A stretch of DNA of 62,457 bases from Planctomycetota bacterium (lineage in GTDB: Bacteria > Planctomycetota > Planctomycetia > Planctomycetales > Planctomycetaceae). Of the stretch, positions 45,361 through 55,486 are shown one piece after another. The position numbers were made by a program, and so were the translations under genes. How positions within the stretch are numbered: the stretch's first letter is position 1; every line of letters starts with the position of its first letter. A model generated the notes under the pieces. It was given only the letters and a program-made list of their open reading frames with translations. It was not told where the DNA came from and searched no databases. Location: contig JAQCEJ010000023.1 in assembly GCA_027618475.1 (NCBI GenBank), forward strand, positions 1-62,457, read 5' to 3'.

Positions 45361-45654
45361 ATGAAAAAGGATATTCACCCTAATTATCGCGACGTTGTGT
45401 TCGCCGATACCTCTACGGGGACGAAATTCATCACCCGATCAACCATCGACACGAACCGTACGATTACGATGGACGACGGCAAAGAATATCCGCTCGTCAA
45501 TGTCGAAATCAGCGCCGCGTCGCACCCGTTTTACACCGGCAAGATGAAGTACATCGACTCGGCCGGCCGCGTGGAGAAATTCACCAAGAAGTACAAATGG
45601 GGCAAAGACAAACAGGAAGCGCAGGATCAGCCAAAGGAATCGGCCGACGCTTAG
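45361..45654 (+). CDS. rpmE2: 50S ribosomal protein L31, type B
   Basis: A 97-residue bL31 protein. It opens with [20 protein letters not shown] and includes [21 protein letters not shown], the family core. It has no cysteines, so it is the zinc-free type B (C-minus) form often used when zinc is scarce. The C-terminal 20 residues are an acidic, Lys/Gln-rich tail. It starts the group with prfA and prmC, a common bacterial arrangement. Confidence 0.96.
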   Translation: MKKDIHPNYRDVVFADTSTGTKFITRSTIDTNRTITMDDGKEYPLVNVEISAASHPFYTGKMKYIDSAGRVEKFTKKYKWGKDKQEAQDQPKESADA

Positions 45655-45706
45655 CGATCGTCTTCTGCGACCAACCAGGGATCGGATGTCGTAAGGAGTC
45701 GATTCG

Positions 45707-46789
45707 ATGATGTTTCCCGCTTTGCAGTCTCAACTGGCACGTTTCGAAGAACTGGAGCACGAGCTTCAGGATCCCGACGTACTCGCCGACAGCAACCGGC
45801 TGCGCGCCATTCAACGCGAACATGGCGAACTCTCTCGCGTTGCGCTCAGAGTCCGCGAGTTCAACCGCGTGCTGGACGAAATGGAAACGGCGCGGATGAT
45901 GGTCGATGAAGAGACCGACGACGACGCCAAGTCCTACCTCGAGTCCGAACTCGATTCGCTCGTCGCGACGCACGAACAACAGAAAGAAGAGCTCGAAGAA
46001 CTTCTTCTCTCGGGAGATACGCTTTCTCGAGGCGGGCTGATCATGGAAATCCGCCAGGGAACAGGCGGCGAAGAAGCCGCACTGTTCGCCCGCGATTTGT
46101 TCGACATGTATACCCGCTTCGTCGAAAAGCGCGGCTGGAAATACGAAATTCTTGACTTTCAACCGGCGGAAATGGGTGGCATTCGCGAAGTCGTCTTTTC
46201 GGTGACCGGCGACGAAGCGTTTCACCAGTTGCAGTTCGAAAGCGGCGGACACCGCGTTCAACGCGTTCCCGAAACCGAAGCGCAGGGTCGAATTCACACG
46301 AGCGCAGCAACCGTGGCCGTCCTTCCCGAAGCAACCGACGTCGAAGTCGATCTTAAGGACGAAGACATTCAGATGGATACCATGCGAGCCGGTGGGCCGG
46401 GGGGACAGAAGGTCAACAAGACCGAAAGCGCCGTCCGCCTGACACACCTGCCGACGGGTGTCGTCGTGAAATGTCAGGATGAAAAAAGCCAGCACAAGAA
46501 CAAGGCAAAAGCGATGCGTGTGCTCCGCAGCCGCATCTTCGAAATGATGCAGCACAAAGCCCAGCAAGAACGGGCCTCGCAGCGCCGCACGCTGATCGGC
46601 TCGGGTGACCGCAGCGAACGAATTCGCACGTACAATTATCCGCAGGCCCGCGTCACCGACCACCGCATCGGCCTGACGATCTACAAACTCGACGACTTCA
46701 TGCAAGGAAACCTGGACGAGATGATCAAGTCGCTATTGAAGTTCGACCGCGACGAACGCCTGAAAGACGAAGGTGGCGGCAACAATTAA
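45707..46789 (+). CDS. prfA: Peptide chain release factor 1
   Basis: A 360-residue class I release factor that ends translation at UAA and UAG. The codon-reading segment [18 protein letters not shown] has the P-x-T tripeptide (PET) of RF1 rather than the SPF of RF2. The peptidyl-tRNA hydrolysis motif GGQ is in [19 protein letters not shown]. Length is normal. The next gene encodes PrmC, which methylates the glutamine of this GGQ. The rpmE2 gene lies 52 bases upstream. Confidence 0.97.
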   Translation: MMFPALQSQLARFEELEHELQDPDVLADSNRLRAIQREHGELSRVALRVREFNRVLDEMETARMMVDEETDDDAKSYLESELDSLVATHEQQKEELEELLLSGDTLSRGGLIMEIRQGTGGEEAALFARDLFDMYTRFVEKRGWKYEILDFQPAEMGGIREVVFSVTGDEAFHQLQFESGGHRVQRVPETEAQGRIHTSAATVAVLPEATDVEVDLKDEDIQMDTMRAGGPGGQKVNKTESAVRLTHLPTGVVVKCQDEKSQHKNKAKAMRVLRSRIFEMMQHKAQQERASQRRTLIGSGDRSERIRTYNYPQARVTDHRIGLTIYKLDDFMQGNLDEMIKSLLKFDRDERLKDEGGGNN

Positions 46790-46878
46790 CGCGAGCAGGG
46801 GAAGAAAGCCTCCTGTGCCGTAAGCAGCTCTTCAAGCCGTTTCATAACTAACATTGCCCAAACGACAGGGACGAATCG

Positions 46879-47775
46879 TTGGCCACAGAACCGACCACAA
46901 CTGCGAACGTAACCACCGACGCCTGGACGGTTCGACGAATTCTCGATTGGACGATCCCGCATCTCAAGAAGCACGGCAGCGACACGCCGCGGCTCGACGC
47001 CGAAATTCTGCTGGCGCACGCCCGGCAATGTCCCCGCATTAAACTCTATACCGAATACGACGCTGTTCTGACCGACGCCCAGCGGCAAATCATGCGCGAC
47101 CTCGTTCAACGGCGGTCCAAAGCCGAGCCGGTTGCGTATCTCGTCGGACGACGCGAGTTTTTCGGATTGAACTTTCAATTGACGTCGGACGTTCTGATCC
47201 CGCGTCCGGATACCGAAACCCTGGTGCTGCAAGTTCTCGATCACGCGAAGGCCTGGCCGCGGCCTCGTATTCTCGATGTCGGAACCGGGTCGGGCTGCAT
47301 CGCCATTTCGATCGCCCATCATCTGAAAAACGCGATCATCGCAGCCGTCGATCTCTCCCCGGATGCACTCGCCGTTGCGCAAAACAATGCGAAACTCCAT
47401 CAGGTCGGCGACCGCATCCGTTTTGTTCGGGGAGACCTGTTCGAGTCGCTCGATGCCGATGCGTCATTCGACATTATTGCCAGTAATCCTCCGTATGTTA
47501 CGACTGGGGAACTCGCCGGTCTCGATCCCGATGTCCGCCTGCACGAACCGCATCTTGCTCTCGACGGCGGCGCAGATGGATTAAAGGTCGTGCGTCGACT
47601 CATCGCCGATGCCCCTCGTTTTCTCGACGAAAAGGGGATTCTGCTGATTGAAATCGCCTGCGAACAGGCATCGGCCGTGACGGAACTGGTGAACGTCACG
47701 CAACGTTTTACCGATGTCGCCACGATCGCCGATACGACCGGCCGCCCGCGCGTGATCAAAGCGGTCGTGAAGTAG
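46879..47775 (+). CDS. prmC: Release factor glutamine methyltransferase
   Basis: A 298-residue SAM-dependent enzyme that N5-methylates the GGQ glutamine of release factors. The N-terminal helical substrate domain is followed by the SAM site ILDVGTGSGCIAISIA and the catalytic NPPY motif in IIASNPPYVTTGEL. RREFFGLNFQLTSDVLIPRPDTETLV is a family hallmark. The frame starts at a TTG at 46879; no better ATG is seen nearby. It follows prfA by 89 bases, the expected partner. Confidence 0.95.
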   Translation: MATEPTTTANVTTDAWTVRRILDWTIPHLKKHGSDTPRLDAEILLAHARQCPRIKLYTEYDAVLTDAQRQIMRDLVQRRSKAEPVAYLVGRREFFGLNFQLTSDVLIPRPDTETLVLQVLDHAKAWPRPRILDVGTGSGCIAISIAHHLKNAIIAAVDLSPDALAVAQNNAKLHQVGDRIRFVRGDLFESLDADASFDIIASNPPYVTTGELAGLDPDVRLHEPHLALDGGADGLKVVRRLIADAPRFLDEKGILLIEIACEQASAVTELVNVTQRFTDVATIADTTGRPRVIKAVVK

Positions 47776-47820
47776 CACCCGGATCGAATCGGTTTGCATT
47801 ACCGAAGCAACCGAGCCTAT

Positions 47821-47965
47821 CAGCCCATTGAAAAATAGGTGGCACTGCCGGCTTGTCCGGCAGTGTGCTTGTCTGGCAGTGTGGTAGCGAGACATCAGAA
47901 AAACACGGGTGGACAAGCCACCCGTGGCACACACCATTTGATCATCCCTTATTTTCAACGGGCTG
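47821..47965. mobile_element. MITE-like element with 4-bp target duplication
   Basis: A 145-bp non-coding element. The ends are inverted repeats: the left begins CAGCCCATTGAAAAATAGG, and the right, read on the other strand, begins CAGCCCGTTGAAAATAAGG, agreeing at 16 of 19 positions. The same four bases, CTAT, flank both sides (47817-47820 and 47966-47969), as expected for a target-site duplication. Inside are two perfect hairpins: CACTGCCGG-CTTGT-CCGGCAGTG (about 47843-47865) and CGGGTGG-ACAAG-CCACCCG. No coding capacity is present, so it depends on a transposase elsewhere. It sits between the convergent prmC and birA genes. Confidence 0.8.
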
Positions 47966-47997
47966 CTATGCTGAGATTTATAGTGACGAATCGAAAA

Positions 47998-48777
47998 TCA
48001 TCTCCACGACGTCACCGTGCCGCCGATCAATCGTTCGACCTGGTTCTGGCGTTCGATCAATAACGCTCCGTGTGCATCGATTCCCAGACATCGGCCCGCC
48101 CATTCGACACCGCCACAATCGACGGTAATCTCTTTTCCCGTCAACAGACATCGTTCAGACCAGATGTCTGGAAGCAGGTCCGGGGCCAAGGAGTGAGAAT
48201 CCTTCAGGCGATCTTCCAGACGTTGCAGCAGTCGAACGAGCAGTTCGTTGCGGTCGTGCAGCAGGCCGGTGAGGTCGGTTAACGACGTCGATCGTTCGCG
48301 TATTTCAAGGGGAGCCGTGAGCAGCGAATTGTTGACGTTAAGCCCCATTCCCAGAACCAGTCGCGGCGGCCGCACCGCCGGAATTTCGCAGAGAATTCCA
48401 CATATCTTTTTCCCCGCGAGATAGACGTCGTTCGGCCACTTCACGCGAACCGCATCGTCGGGAACAATCTCCGTCAGCGCATCGGCAACCGCAAGACCGG
48501 CGACCAGAGAAATCAGCGACCAGTTCTCGAACGGCACCCGAATATCGCCGCCGCTGAGAATCAGCGTCATCGTCAGAGCGCCGTCGTGAGACCACCAGCG
48601 ATTGTTACCGCGACCGCGACCTTGCGTCTGTTTCTCGGCCAGAATCAGAAGCGGGGTCTCGACATCATCGGCGGAGCAGAGGGCCACGCCGCGGGTATTT
48701 GTCGAATCGATCTCGTCGTGATAATCGATGCGCTTCAGAAAGGTGCCGCGTTCGATCCCCAGCAGATCGAATTCCAC
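47998..48777 (-). CDS. birA: Biotin-[acetyl-CoA carboxylase] ligase
   Basis: A 259-residue biotin protein ligase that attaches biotin to carrier lysines through biotinyl-AMP. The catalytic loop is in EKQTQGRGRGNNRWWS, and KWPNDVYLAGKKICGILCE is the second signature. STNTRG near the N terminus also fits. There is no N-terminal helix-turn-helix domain, so this is the monofunctional (non-repressor) class. It lies 52 bases downstream of the pyruvate carboxylase gene on the same strand, and that enzyme is the obvious substrate. Confidence 0.93.
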   Translation of the reverse strand: MEFDLLGIERGTFLKRIDYHDEIDSTNTRGVALCSADDVETPLLILAEKQTQGRGRGNNRWWSHDGALTMTLILSGGDIRVPFENWSLISLVAGLAVADALTEIVPDDAVRVKWPNDVYLAGKKICGILCEIPAVRPPRLVLGMGLNVNNSLLTAPLEIRERSTSLTDLTGLLHDRNELLVRLLQRLEDRLKDSHSLAPDLLPDIWSERCLLTGKEITVDCGGVEWAGRCLGIDAHGALLIERQNQVERLIGGTVTSWR

Positions 48778-48829
48778 GATGTCCCCCTCATTGAGAATCG
48801 ACCGGGCGTTCTTGTTCCGAATCGACGCA

Positions 48830-51800
48830 TCACTCCATCGTCAGCAGCAGATCACCGGTCTCGACCTGATTACCGGGAGCAACGAACACGTCGGCGATTT
48901 TGGCATCGCGGTCGGCCTGAATCGTCGTTTCCATTTTCATCGCTTCGAGTGTGAGCAGCTTTTGACCTTTCGTGACGATATCTCCCGCCTTGACGGAAAC
49001 GACAACCACCATTCCCGGCATGCTCGCTCCGATTTCGCCGGGTCGCGCCGGATCCGCTTTCGCACGGGTCTTTCCCTCCGGTTCCAGCGAGTGATCCTGC
49101 ACGTTGACATCGCGCGGCTGGCCGTTGAGTTCGAAGAAAACGGTGCGACGTCCATCGGGATGGGGATCGCCTACCGTCAGGAATTTAACGATCAACGTCT
49201 TGCCCGGTTCGATGTCGAACGAGAGCTCTTCACCAGGGAATGGTCCGTAGAAAAAGACCGGTGTCGGCAAGTTGCTCGTATCAGAGTATTTCTGGTAATG
49301 AGAGACGAAATCGCCGTAGACCTTTTCATACAGTAGATGCGTTACGACTTCTTTACCGGTCGGATCGCGATTCAACACCGTTTTAAGATGTGCGGCGGCT
49401 TCGTCGAAATTCGCGGGGGGTAATGACGCCCCCGGTCGGCCTCGAAACGACGGCTTGTCTCGCAGAATACGTTGTTTAACCGCTTTGGGAAATCCTCCCG
49501 GAGGCTGACCCATCGCGCCGCTGATCAGATCGATCACCGATTCGGGAAACGACAGATCGCGATTCTCGTCGAGAATGTCGGCGGAGGTCAATTCGTTGGC
49601 GACCATGAAGAGCGCCATGTCGCCGACCGCTTTCGACGTCGGCGTCACCTTAACGATATCGCCGAACAGGTCGTTCACTTCAGCATAGATGCGGCAGACA
49701 TCGCTCCAGCGATCGGCCAGACCGAGAGCGCGGGCCTGTTCGTACAAATTCGTGAATTGCCCGCCGGGCATCGCATGTTTGTACAAATCGGCCGAAGCGA
49801 GCATCATCTCGGTGCCGAACGGCGTATAATACTCGCGAACGGCCCGCCAGTAATCGGCGATTTTGTCGAGATGCTCGGGGTTCAGATTCGTCGGTCGCTT
49901 TGTCAGCCGTAACGCTTCGACCAGCGTATTGATATTCGGCTGCGAGGTTCCTCCCGAGAGGGGGGCCATCGCGGCATCGGCGATGTCGACTTTCGCTTCC
50001 GCCGCCTTGAGAATCGCCGCCGCCTGAATTCCCCCTGTGTCGTGCGTGTGGAAGTGAATCGGAATTCCGATTTCCTGCTTGAGCGTTTTCACCAGAAGCT
50101 CAGCAGCATGAGGTTTACAGACTCCCGCCATATCTTTGATGGCGAGAATGTGCGCCCCCATCTTTTCAAGCTCTTTGGCCATCTCGACGTAATACTTCAG
50201 CGAATACTTTTCGTGTTTCGTGTCGAGAATATCGCCGGTGTAACATATCGCCGCTTCGCAAATCGCGCCCGACTTGATCACGGCATCCATCGCCACCTTC
50301 ATGTTCGGCACCCAGTTAAGGGCGTCGAAGATGCGGAAGATATCCATCCCCGCATCGGCGGCTTCCTTCACGAAAGCTTTTACGACGTTGTCGGGATAAT
50401 TCGTATAACCGACGGCGTTCGACGATCTCAGCAACATCTGGAACAGAATATTGGGAATCCGTTCCCGCAGATCGGCCAGTCGCTGCCAGGGAGACTCTTT
50501 CAAGAACCGCATAGCGGTGTCGAACGTCGCTCCTCCCCACATTTCGATCGAGAAGAGTTCCGGGCACATCCGGGCGTACGCCTCGGCGATCTTCAGCATA
50601 TCGTAGGTGCGAAAGCGGGTCGCAAACAACGATTGATGGGCATCGCGAAACGACGTGTCGGTTAACAACAGCGATTTTTCTTTAAGGATCCACTGGCTGA
50701 ATTGTTCGGCGCCGAGTTTCTGAAACACCTGTCGTGAGCCGGACGGTATGGGTGCTGAGATATCATACGCCGGAACGGGTGCCGGCTCGCGCCGCGTCGG
50801 TTGCGGCCGTCCTTTCACTAGCGTGTTGCCGTTAACGATGACGTCGCCGAGATAGCTGAGAATCTTCGACGCCCGATCGCGGCGTTTAACGAAATTAAAC
50901 AGTTCGGCCGTCTGATCGATAAACCGCGTCGTGCATTCCCCATTGAGAAACGTGGGATGCGACAACAACTTCAGCAGAAACTGAAGGTTCGTTTTCACGC
51001 CGCGGACGCGAAACTCCATCAGCGTCCGTTCCATTTTTCTCACGGCATCGACGAACCGATAACCGCGTGCCGTCACTTTGACGAGCAGAGAATCGTAAAA
51101 CGGAGTGACGACGGCACCGGTAAACGCCGTGCCGGCATCGAGTCGAATTCCCATTCCCGCTGCCGAACGATAATGGGCGACACGTCCGTAATCGGGGAGA
51201 AACCCATTCAAGGGGTCTTCAGTCGTCACGCGACATTGTACGGCAAAACCATTCGTGCGGATCGACTCCTGAGGCAACATGCTGATTTCAGCATGATCGA
51301 GCGACATCCCTTGCGCGACGAGAATTTGCGTCTTGACGATATCAAAACCTGTGACTTCTTCCGTCACGGTGTGTTCGACTTGAATGCGGGGATTGACCTC
51401 GATGAAATAGAATTCCTTCGAATCATCATCCAACAGGAATTCTACGGTCCCGGCATTTTCGTATCCGACTGCGCGACCAATCGATAAGGCCGCTTCGCAC
51501 AATTTATTGCGAATGACGGGATCGAGATTCGGAGCCGGTGCGATTTCGACAACCTTCTGATGTCGCCGCTGAACCGAACAATCGCGTTCGTAGAGATGCA
51601 CAATATTGCCGCTTGCATCCCCCATAATTTGAACTTCAATATGGCGGGCGCGGGCGACGAAGCGTTCCACAAAGACATCCGGACTGCCGAATGCGGTTTT
51701 CGATTCGCGCTGCGCCTGCTCGAACGCCGACGCGAAATCGGCTTCGGTGGAGACGACACGCATGCCGCGTCCCCCGCCCCCTTTTGCCGCCTTGAGCATC

Positions 51801-52273
51801 ACCGGGAAGCCGAGATGTTTCGCGGTTTTCATCCCCTCGGCCACCGAACGGATCGCACGGGCACTCCCGCCTAATACGGGAACGCCGGCCTTTTCAGCGA
51901 TTTCGCGAGCAGCGGTCTTGTCGCCAAGCTGAATGAGCGCATCGGCTGCGGGTCCGACAAAGATAATGCCTGCATCGCGACACGCCTGAGCAAATTCCGG
52001 ATTCTCGGAAAGAAATCCATAGCCCGGGTGAATCGCGTCGACCTCATATTTCAACGCCAACGCGACAATGCCCTCGATATCGAGATACGACCGGATCGGT
52101 TCCCCCGGCTGGCCGATCTGATATGCTTCGTCGGCTTTGAAGCGATGTAACGCGAATCGATCTTCGTGAGAAAAGATCGCGACGGTCCGAATGCCGAGTT
52201 CCGTTGCGCTGCGAAAGACGCGGATCGCAATTTCACTCCGGTTGGCGACTAACAGTTTTTTGATCGTCTTCAT
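48830..52273 (-). CDS. pyc: Pyruvate carboxylase
   Basis: A 1147-residue single-chain biotin enzyme that makes oxaloacetate from pyruvate, bicarbonate and ATP. The biotin carboxylase domain begins at LLVANRSEIAIRVFR and has the ATP loop KAAKGGGGRGMRVV. The carboxyltransferase domain starts near residue 525 (LLLTDTSFRDAHQSLFATRF), with HFHTHDTGGIQ among its metal ligands. The allosteric linker precedes the C-terminal carrier domain, where biotin is attached at K1113 in LEAMKMET. The ATG at 52273 gives the family N terminus; the frame extends 15 codons further without support. The birA gene follows directly. Confidence 0.97.
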   Translation of the reverse strand: MKTIKKLLVANRSEIAIRVFRSATELGIRTVAIFSHEDRFALHRFKADEAYQIGQPGEPIRSYLDIEGIVALALKYEVDAIHPGYGFLSENPEFAQACRDAGIIFVGPAADALIQLGDKTAAREIAEKAGVPVLGGSARAIRSVAEGMKTAKHLGFPVMLKAAKGGGGRGMRVVSTEADFASAFEQAQRESKTAFGSPDVFVERFVARARHIEVQIMGDASGNIVHLYERDCSVQRRHQKVVEIAPAPNLDPVIRNKLCEAALSIGRAVGYENAGTVEFLLDDDSKEFYFIEVNPRIQVEHTVTEEVTGFDIVKTQILVAQGMSLDHAEISMLPQESIRTNGFAVQCRVTTEDPLNGFLPDYGRVAHYRSAAGMGIRLDAGTAFTGAVVTPFYDSLLVKVTARGYRFVDAVRKMERTLMEFRVRGVKTNLQFLLKLLSHPTFLNGECTTRFIDQTAELFNFVKRRDRASKILSYLGDVIVNGNTLVKGRPQPTRREPAPVPAYDISAPIPSGSRQVFQKLGAEQFSQWILKEKSLLLTDTSFRDAHQSLFATRFRTYDMLKIAEAYARMCPELFSIEMWGGATFDTAMRFLKESPWQRLADLRERIPNILFQMLLRSSNAVGYTNYPDNVVKAFVKEAADAGMDIFRIFDALNWVPNMKVAMDAVIKSGAICEAAICYTGDILDTKHEKYSLKYYVEMAKELEKMGAHILAIKDMAGVCKPHAAELLVKTLKQEIGIPIHFHTHDTGGIQAAAILKAAEAKVDIADAAMAPLSGGTSQPNINTLVEALRLTKRPTNLNPEHLDKIADYWRAVREYYTPFGTEMMLASADLYKHAMPGGQFTNLYEQARALGLADRWSDVCRIYAEVNDLFGDIVKVTPTSKAVGDMALFMVANELTSADILDENRDLSFPESVIDLISGAMGQPPGGFPKAVKQRILRDKPSFRGRPGASLPPANFDEAAAHLKTVLNRDPTGKEVVTHLLYEKVYGDFVSHYQKYSDTSNLPTPVFFYGPFPGEELSFDIEPGKTLIVKFLTVGDPHPDGRRTVFFELNGQPRDVNVQDHSLEPEGKTRAKADPARPGEIGASMPGMVVVVSVKAGDIVTKGQKLLTLEAMKMETTIQADRDAKIADVFVAPGNQVETGDLLLTME

Positions 52274-52553
52274 AAAAAAATCTGGATATGGTTTATCGGT
52301 GTACGAATTGTAATTCAATCAGGACTCCGGTCTCGAATAAGGACGAACTTTCCTGATTTCACGCGGGTACGATACCGCATTCGGGTACCTGCTGGCAATT
52401 CACTCGAATTTGCCAATTCGTTTTTTTCCAATGCTGGGACGTTCTGCCGATTTTCGGGGAGGGAGTTTCGATTTTCCGCGAGTTGGTTATCATGACGTGA
52501 CGGATTCAATCTCACGAAATTAAAGCGACACCACAACTGGAATCGTCCGTCTC

Positions 52554-53324
52554 ATGCAACCCCGCTTTTATCTCCCGGCTCAATACCAGATCAACGGCAC
52601 GTGCGAACTGGCGGGGAGCGAGGCTCATCATCTGTTGCATGTCCTGCGACTTGGAATCGGGGCGGAGATTGCTCTTTTCGACGGCGAGGGAATCGATGCC
52701 GAGGCCCGTATCGAATCGCTGTCACGCAGCAGTGCGACGGTAAGAATCCATCAGGTCGGTCCTTCGTGGGACAGGGAGCTTTCTCCGCTCGTTCTCTGTT
52801 CCGCCGTTCCCAAAGGAGACCGGTTCGACTGGCTGATTGAAAAATCGACCGAAATCGGCGTGACGCGATTCATTCCGCTGCTGACGACCCGCAGCGTTGT
52901 CGATCCCCGCAGTTCGAAACTCGACCGTCTGAGGCATGTTGTGATCGCAGCCTCCAAGCAGTGCGGTCGCGGTCGGTTGATGCAACTTGACACGCCGATG
53001 AAATTTCAAGAACTCTGGGTGAACGATTTCGCCGAACATCCGATGTGCGTTGCCGATCCCGCCGGCGACACGTTCGACGTCCTGTTCGATCGGCTCGTCA
53101 CGCAGACATCGAATGAGGGGAAGCGGCTCACGTCGTCACACGCGTTGTGTTGTGTCGTTATCGTTGTCGGTCCCGAAGGGGGATTGACCGACGAAGAATT
53201 GCAAACAGCCGACGCGCATCATGCGAAGCGTTTGACGCTAGGCCGCTCAATTTTGCGAATCGAAACCGCTGCTATTCTCGCCGCGGGCCTGTTCCGCGAG
53301 CGAATGCATCGCGCCGCCGACTGA
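52554..53324 (+). CDS. rsmE: 16S rRNA m3U1498 methyltransferase
   Basis: A 256-residue SPOUT-class enzyme that methylates U1498 of 16S rRNA. The N-terminal PUA-like domain contains AGSEAHHLLHVLRLGIGAEI. The knotted SAM domain shows IVVGPEGGLTDEEL and LTLGRSILRIETAAILA near the C terminus, both diagnostic. SAVPKGDRFDWLIEKSTEIGV between them is also typical. It appears monocistronic and divergent from pyc, separated by 280 bases. Confidence 0.95.
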   Translation: MQPRFYLPAQYQINGTCELAGSEAHHLLHVLRLGIGAEIALFDGEGIDAEARIESLSRSSATVRIHQVGPSWDRELSPLVLCSAVPKGDRFDWLIEKSTEIGVTRFIPLLTTRSVVDPRSSKLDRLRHVVIAASKQCGRGRLMQLDTPMKFQELWVNDFAEHPMCVADPAGDTFDVLFDRLVTQTSNEGKRLTSSHALCCVVIVVGPEGGLTDEELQTADAHHAKRLTLGRSILRIETAAILAAGLFRERMHRAAD

Positions 53325-54047
53325 ACAACCGCGGTTGAACCTGTCTTGGCATAACCGTCTGCGCCTTGAGGTTGACGTCATTTTACGGCGTGATCTTTCA
53401 CATGGTTTTGGCATTCTCTTCATCATTTCTTCACGGTGCGTCCCTAATTTTACCGTCATGATGGTTACGTACTCGTACACAAGCTGGCGTTTCAAAAATT
53501 CGGAGACAGGTTTCGTGATACACCCGAGAATTCATGTTCTTCGATTCTTGGTGAGACGTTCATCATAAGCACACAGGCTGGTTGTAAAGTTTGCCGCGTT
53601 CAAACTGCGAGATGTGATTCAATACCGGTTGCAACCCGTTGTCGGTTCGTGATGGAACGGAGTTTCCTCAGGCCGATGATGCTTTGCCATAAGTCATGGA
53701 AGACGGTGTCAACCAAGGATGTCCGGTTTGGCCTTCGAGTCGCGGGGGCGTTCGCGTCCTCGACACGCAAGGATCAAACGTTCGTTTCAGCCGAAAAGAA
53801 AGGAGGCACGGACTTTCCCTCTGCCCGCAACGTCTTGCATCTTCAGCAGGAGGAATGCAGAACACGTACACCGTTGACTTGTTGATATTCGCGGTGACCG
53901 AGCATTTTTTCGGACTCTCCGCAAAAGCCGATGGCGTGAATGATATCGATCGAAAGAATCACGCCGATCCGTCGGACCTGTTGTTGTTAGCTCAGTGTGA
54001 GCTGTGAATTGAATTATCGCAATGTGTCTCAAGAAAGGATTACCGTC
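53325..54047. other. Long gap upstream of the DUF1559 gene
   Basis: This 723-base stretch has no gene I can support. Short frames (for example 53335-53568 and 53649-53885) have no recognisable product, no ribosome site and atypical codon use. It may include a long 5' leader for the DUF1559 gene. I see no riboswitch that I can name. An AAAGGA ribosome site is present before 54048. Confidence 0.5.
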
Positions 54048-55274
54048 ATGAAGTCTGTCTCTCGACGATCTGTCTCGGCGAACGAGCGATCCGGATTTAC
54101 CCTGATCGAACTGTTGGTCGTGATTTCGATCATCGCCATTTTGATCGCCTTGTTGCTGCCGGCGATTCAAGCGGCCCGCGAAGCGGCCCGCACCACGGAA
54201 TGCAAGAATAACCTGCGTCAGTTCGGCATTGCGATGCACACGTTTGCCGACCGTGACCCGACCGAACGCCTCTCGTCCGGTGCCTACGATTACGGTCGCG
54301 ACGGCTGCGTCACAAATTATGGCTGGGTCGCCGACGTCGTTAACGGCGGTCTTGGCATGCCGCAGCAGATGATGTGTCCCAGTAACGACATTCGCGGCCT
54401 TGAAAAGCTGAACGACCTGATCGGTCTGAACGCGTCGGTCGAAACCGGTGCAATTCCTCCGAGCCTTGTCGGTCGTTTGACCGAAGGTGCCTGTGCGAGC
54501 TTCACGACCGGTTCGGAAGGAACCGCCGCCCGAGTTGCCGTTGTCGTCAGCATTCTCGATAAAGGATACGGCACGAACTATTCCACCAGCTGGTTCAGCT
54601 CACGCGGTGGCTTGAAACTGAGCTATGCAGCCGGACCTCCCGCTACCTACACGTTGACGCAATCGCCTAAAGGATTGCTCGGCGGAAAAGGCCCCCTGAC
54701 ACGTCGCGACGTCGACCGCTCGGGCATTCCTTCCAGCAATGTTCCGCTCCTGGGAGACACCGGGGCCGGCGATGCCAAAGAAGCGATCTTGTCCAACGAC
54801 CTGAAAGGTTACCTTTCGGCCGGTGCACGGTTAGGCGAAACGATGAACGACGGACCTGCCTACTGGAATGACACGTCCAGCAACGTCGTCCTGATCGAAA
54901 AACTGGCTCCTCTCGATCCGGTGACTGCGTTTGCTGGCGACGTTCTTCCTTCGCCGAACGATCCCGTTCTCGCAACCAACGCCACACACGGCGGTGGGGA
55001 CGGCCGATTGTTCCTGCAGGATACGCGTGACTGGTTCGCCGTGCATAGTGCCTCGGGGGGACGTAATCAGGTCAACATCCTGATGGCTGACGGAAGCGTG
55101 AAGACGATCCTCGACACGAACGGCGACGGATACCTCAACCCCGGATTTCCGGCGGTGGGTGGTTCGGCAGCCGGCGACGGTTACACCGACGGAACCGTGG
55201 AACTCGCTCCCTTTGAGGTCTTCAGCGGTCCCTACCTGGATGACACGATCGTCAAAGGAAACTTTGAAGGGTAA
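54048..55274 (+). CDS. DUF1559 pseudopilin-like protein
   Basis: A 408-residue exported protein with a type IV pilin-like N terminus. The leader ends at G16, and the mature part starts F17-T-L-I-E21 followed by the hydrophobic helix [19 protein letters not shown]. The DUF1559 landmark [20 protein letters not shown] follows, and the C-terminal part contains [15 protein letters not shown] (the H/N-x-D-G motif of the family). ATG 54048 has a ribosome site; an upstream frame start at 53997 does not. Such proteins are expanded in planctomycetes and likely build minor pseudopilins or surface structures. A prepilin peptidase is not seen here. Confidence 0.92.
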   Translation: MKSVSRRSVSANERSGFTLIELLVVISIIAILIALLLPAIQAAREAARTTECKNNLRQFGIAMHTFADRDPTERLSSGAYDYGRDGCVTNYGWVADVVNGGLGMPQQMMCPSNDIRGLEKLNDLIGLNASVETGAIPPSLVGRLTEGACASFTTGSEGTAARVAVVVSILDKGYGTNYSTSWFSSRGGLKLSYAAGPPATYTLTQSPKGLLGGKGPLTRRDVDRSGIPSSNVPLLGDTGAGDAKEAILSNDLKGYLSAGARLGETMNDGPAYWNDTSSNVVLIEKLAPLDPVTAFAGDVLPSPNDPVLATNATHGGGDGRLFLQDTRDWFAVHSASGGRNQVNILMADGSVKTILDTNGDGYLNPGFPAVGGSAAGDGYTDGTVELAPFEVFSGPYLDDTIVKGNFEG

Positions 55275-55340
55275 TTGTCCACGATGGATGGTTTAACCAA
55301 TGGAAAGCATCGCTTCATCGCATGCTTTCAGTAAACATCA

Positions 55341-55380
55341 CCCGGTGCCGGAGAGACAACCGAGTCTCTCCGGGCCCGGG
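55341..55380 (+). terminator. GC-rich hairpin after DUF1559 gene
   Basis: A perfect 10-bp stem (CCGGAGAGAC at 55348-55357, GTCTCTCCGG at 55364-55373) with a six-base loop, extended by outer CCCGG/CCGGG pairs at 55341-55345 and 55376-55380. It lies about 65 bases after the DUF1559 stop. No T tract follows, so it may be a stabilising or bidirectional stop structure rather than a classic intrinsic terminator. Confidence 0.6.
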
Positions 55381-55486
55381 TCTCTTCGCAAAAATGGGTG
55401 TCACGCCATCGCACATTGACTGGCGATACGAAAAGTCGCAGCGAACGCCCTCATCACACCCCATCACGCGAAATGACTGAACAATA

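Noticed and set aside
45581-46705. Minus-strand open frame of 374 codons
   Set aside because: It lies opposite prfA, which is certain from its GGQ and PET motifs. The antisense product is a Phe/His/Val-rich shadow.
53649-54007. Short frames upstream of the DUF1559 gene
   Set aside because: Overlapping frames with no recognisable product or ribosome site. They are treated as a leader or non-coding region.
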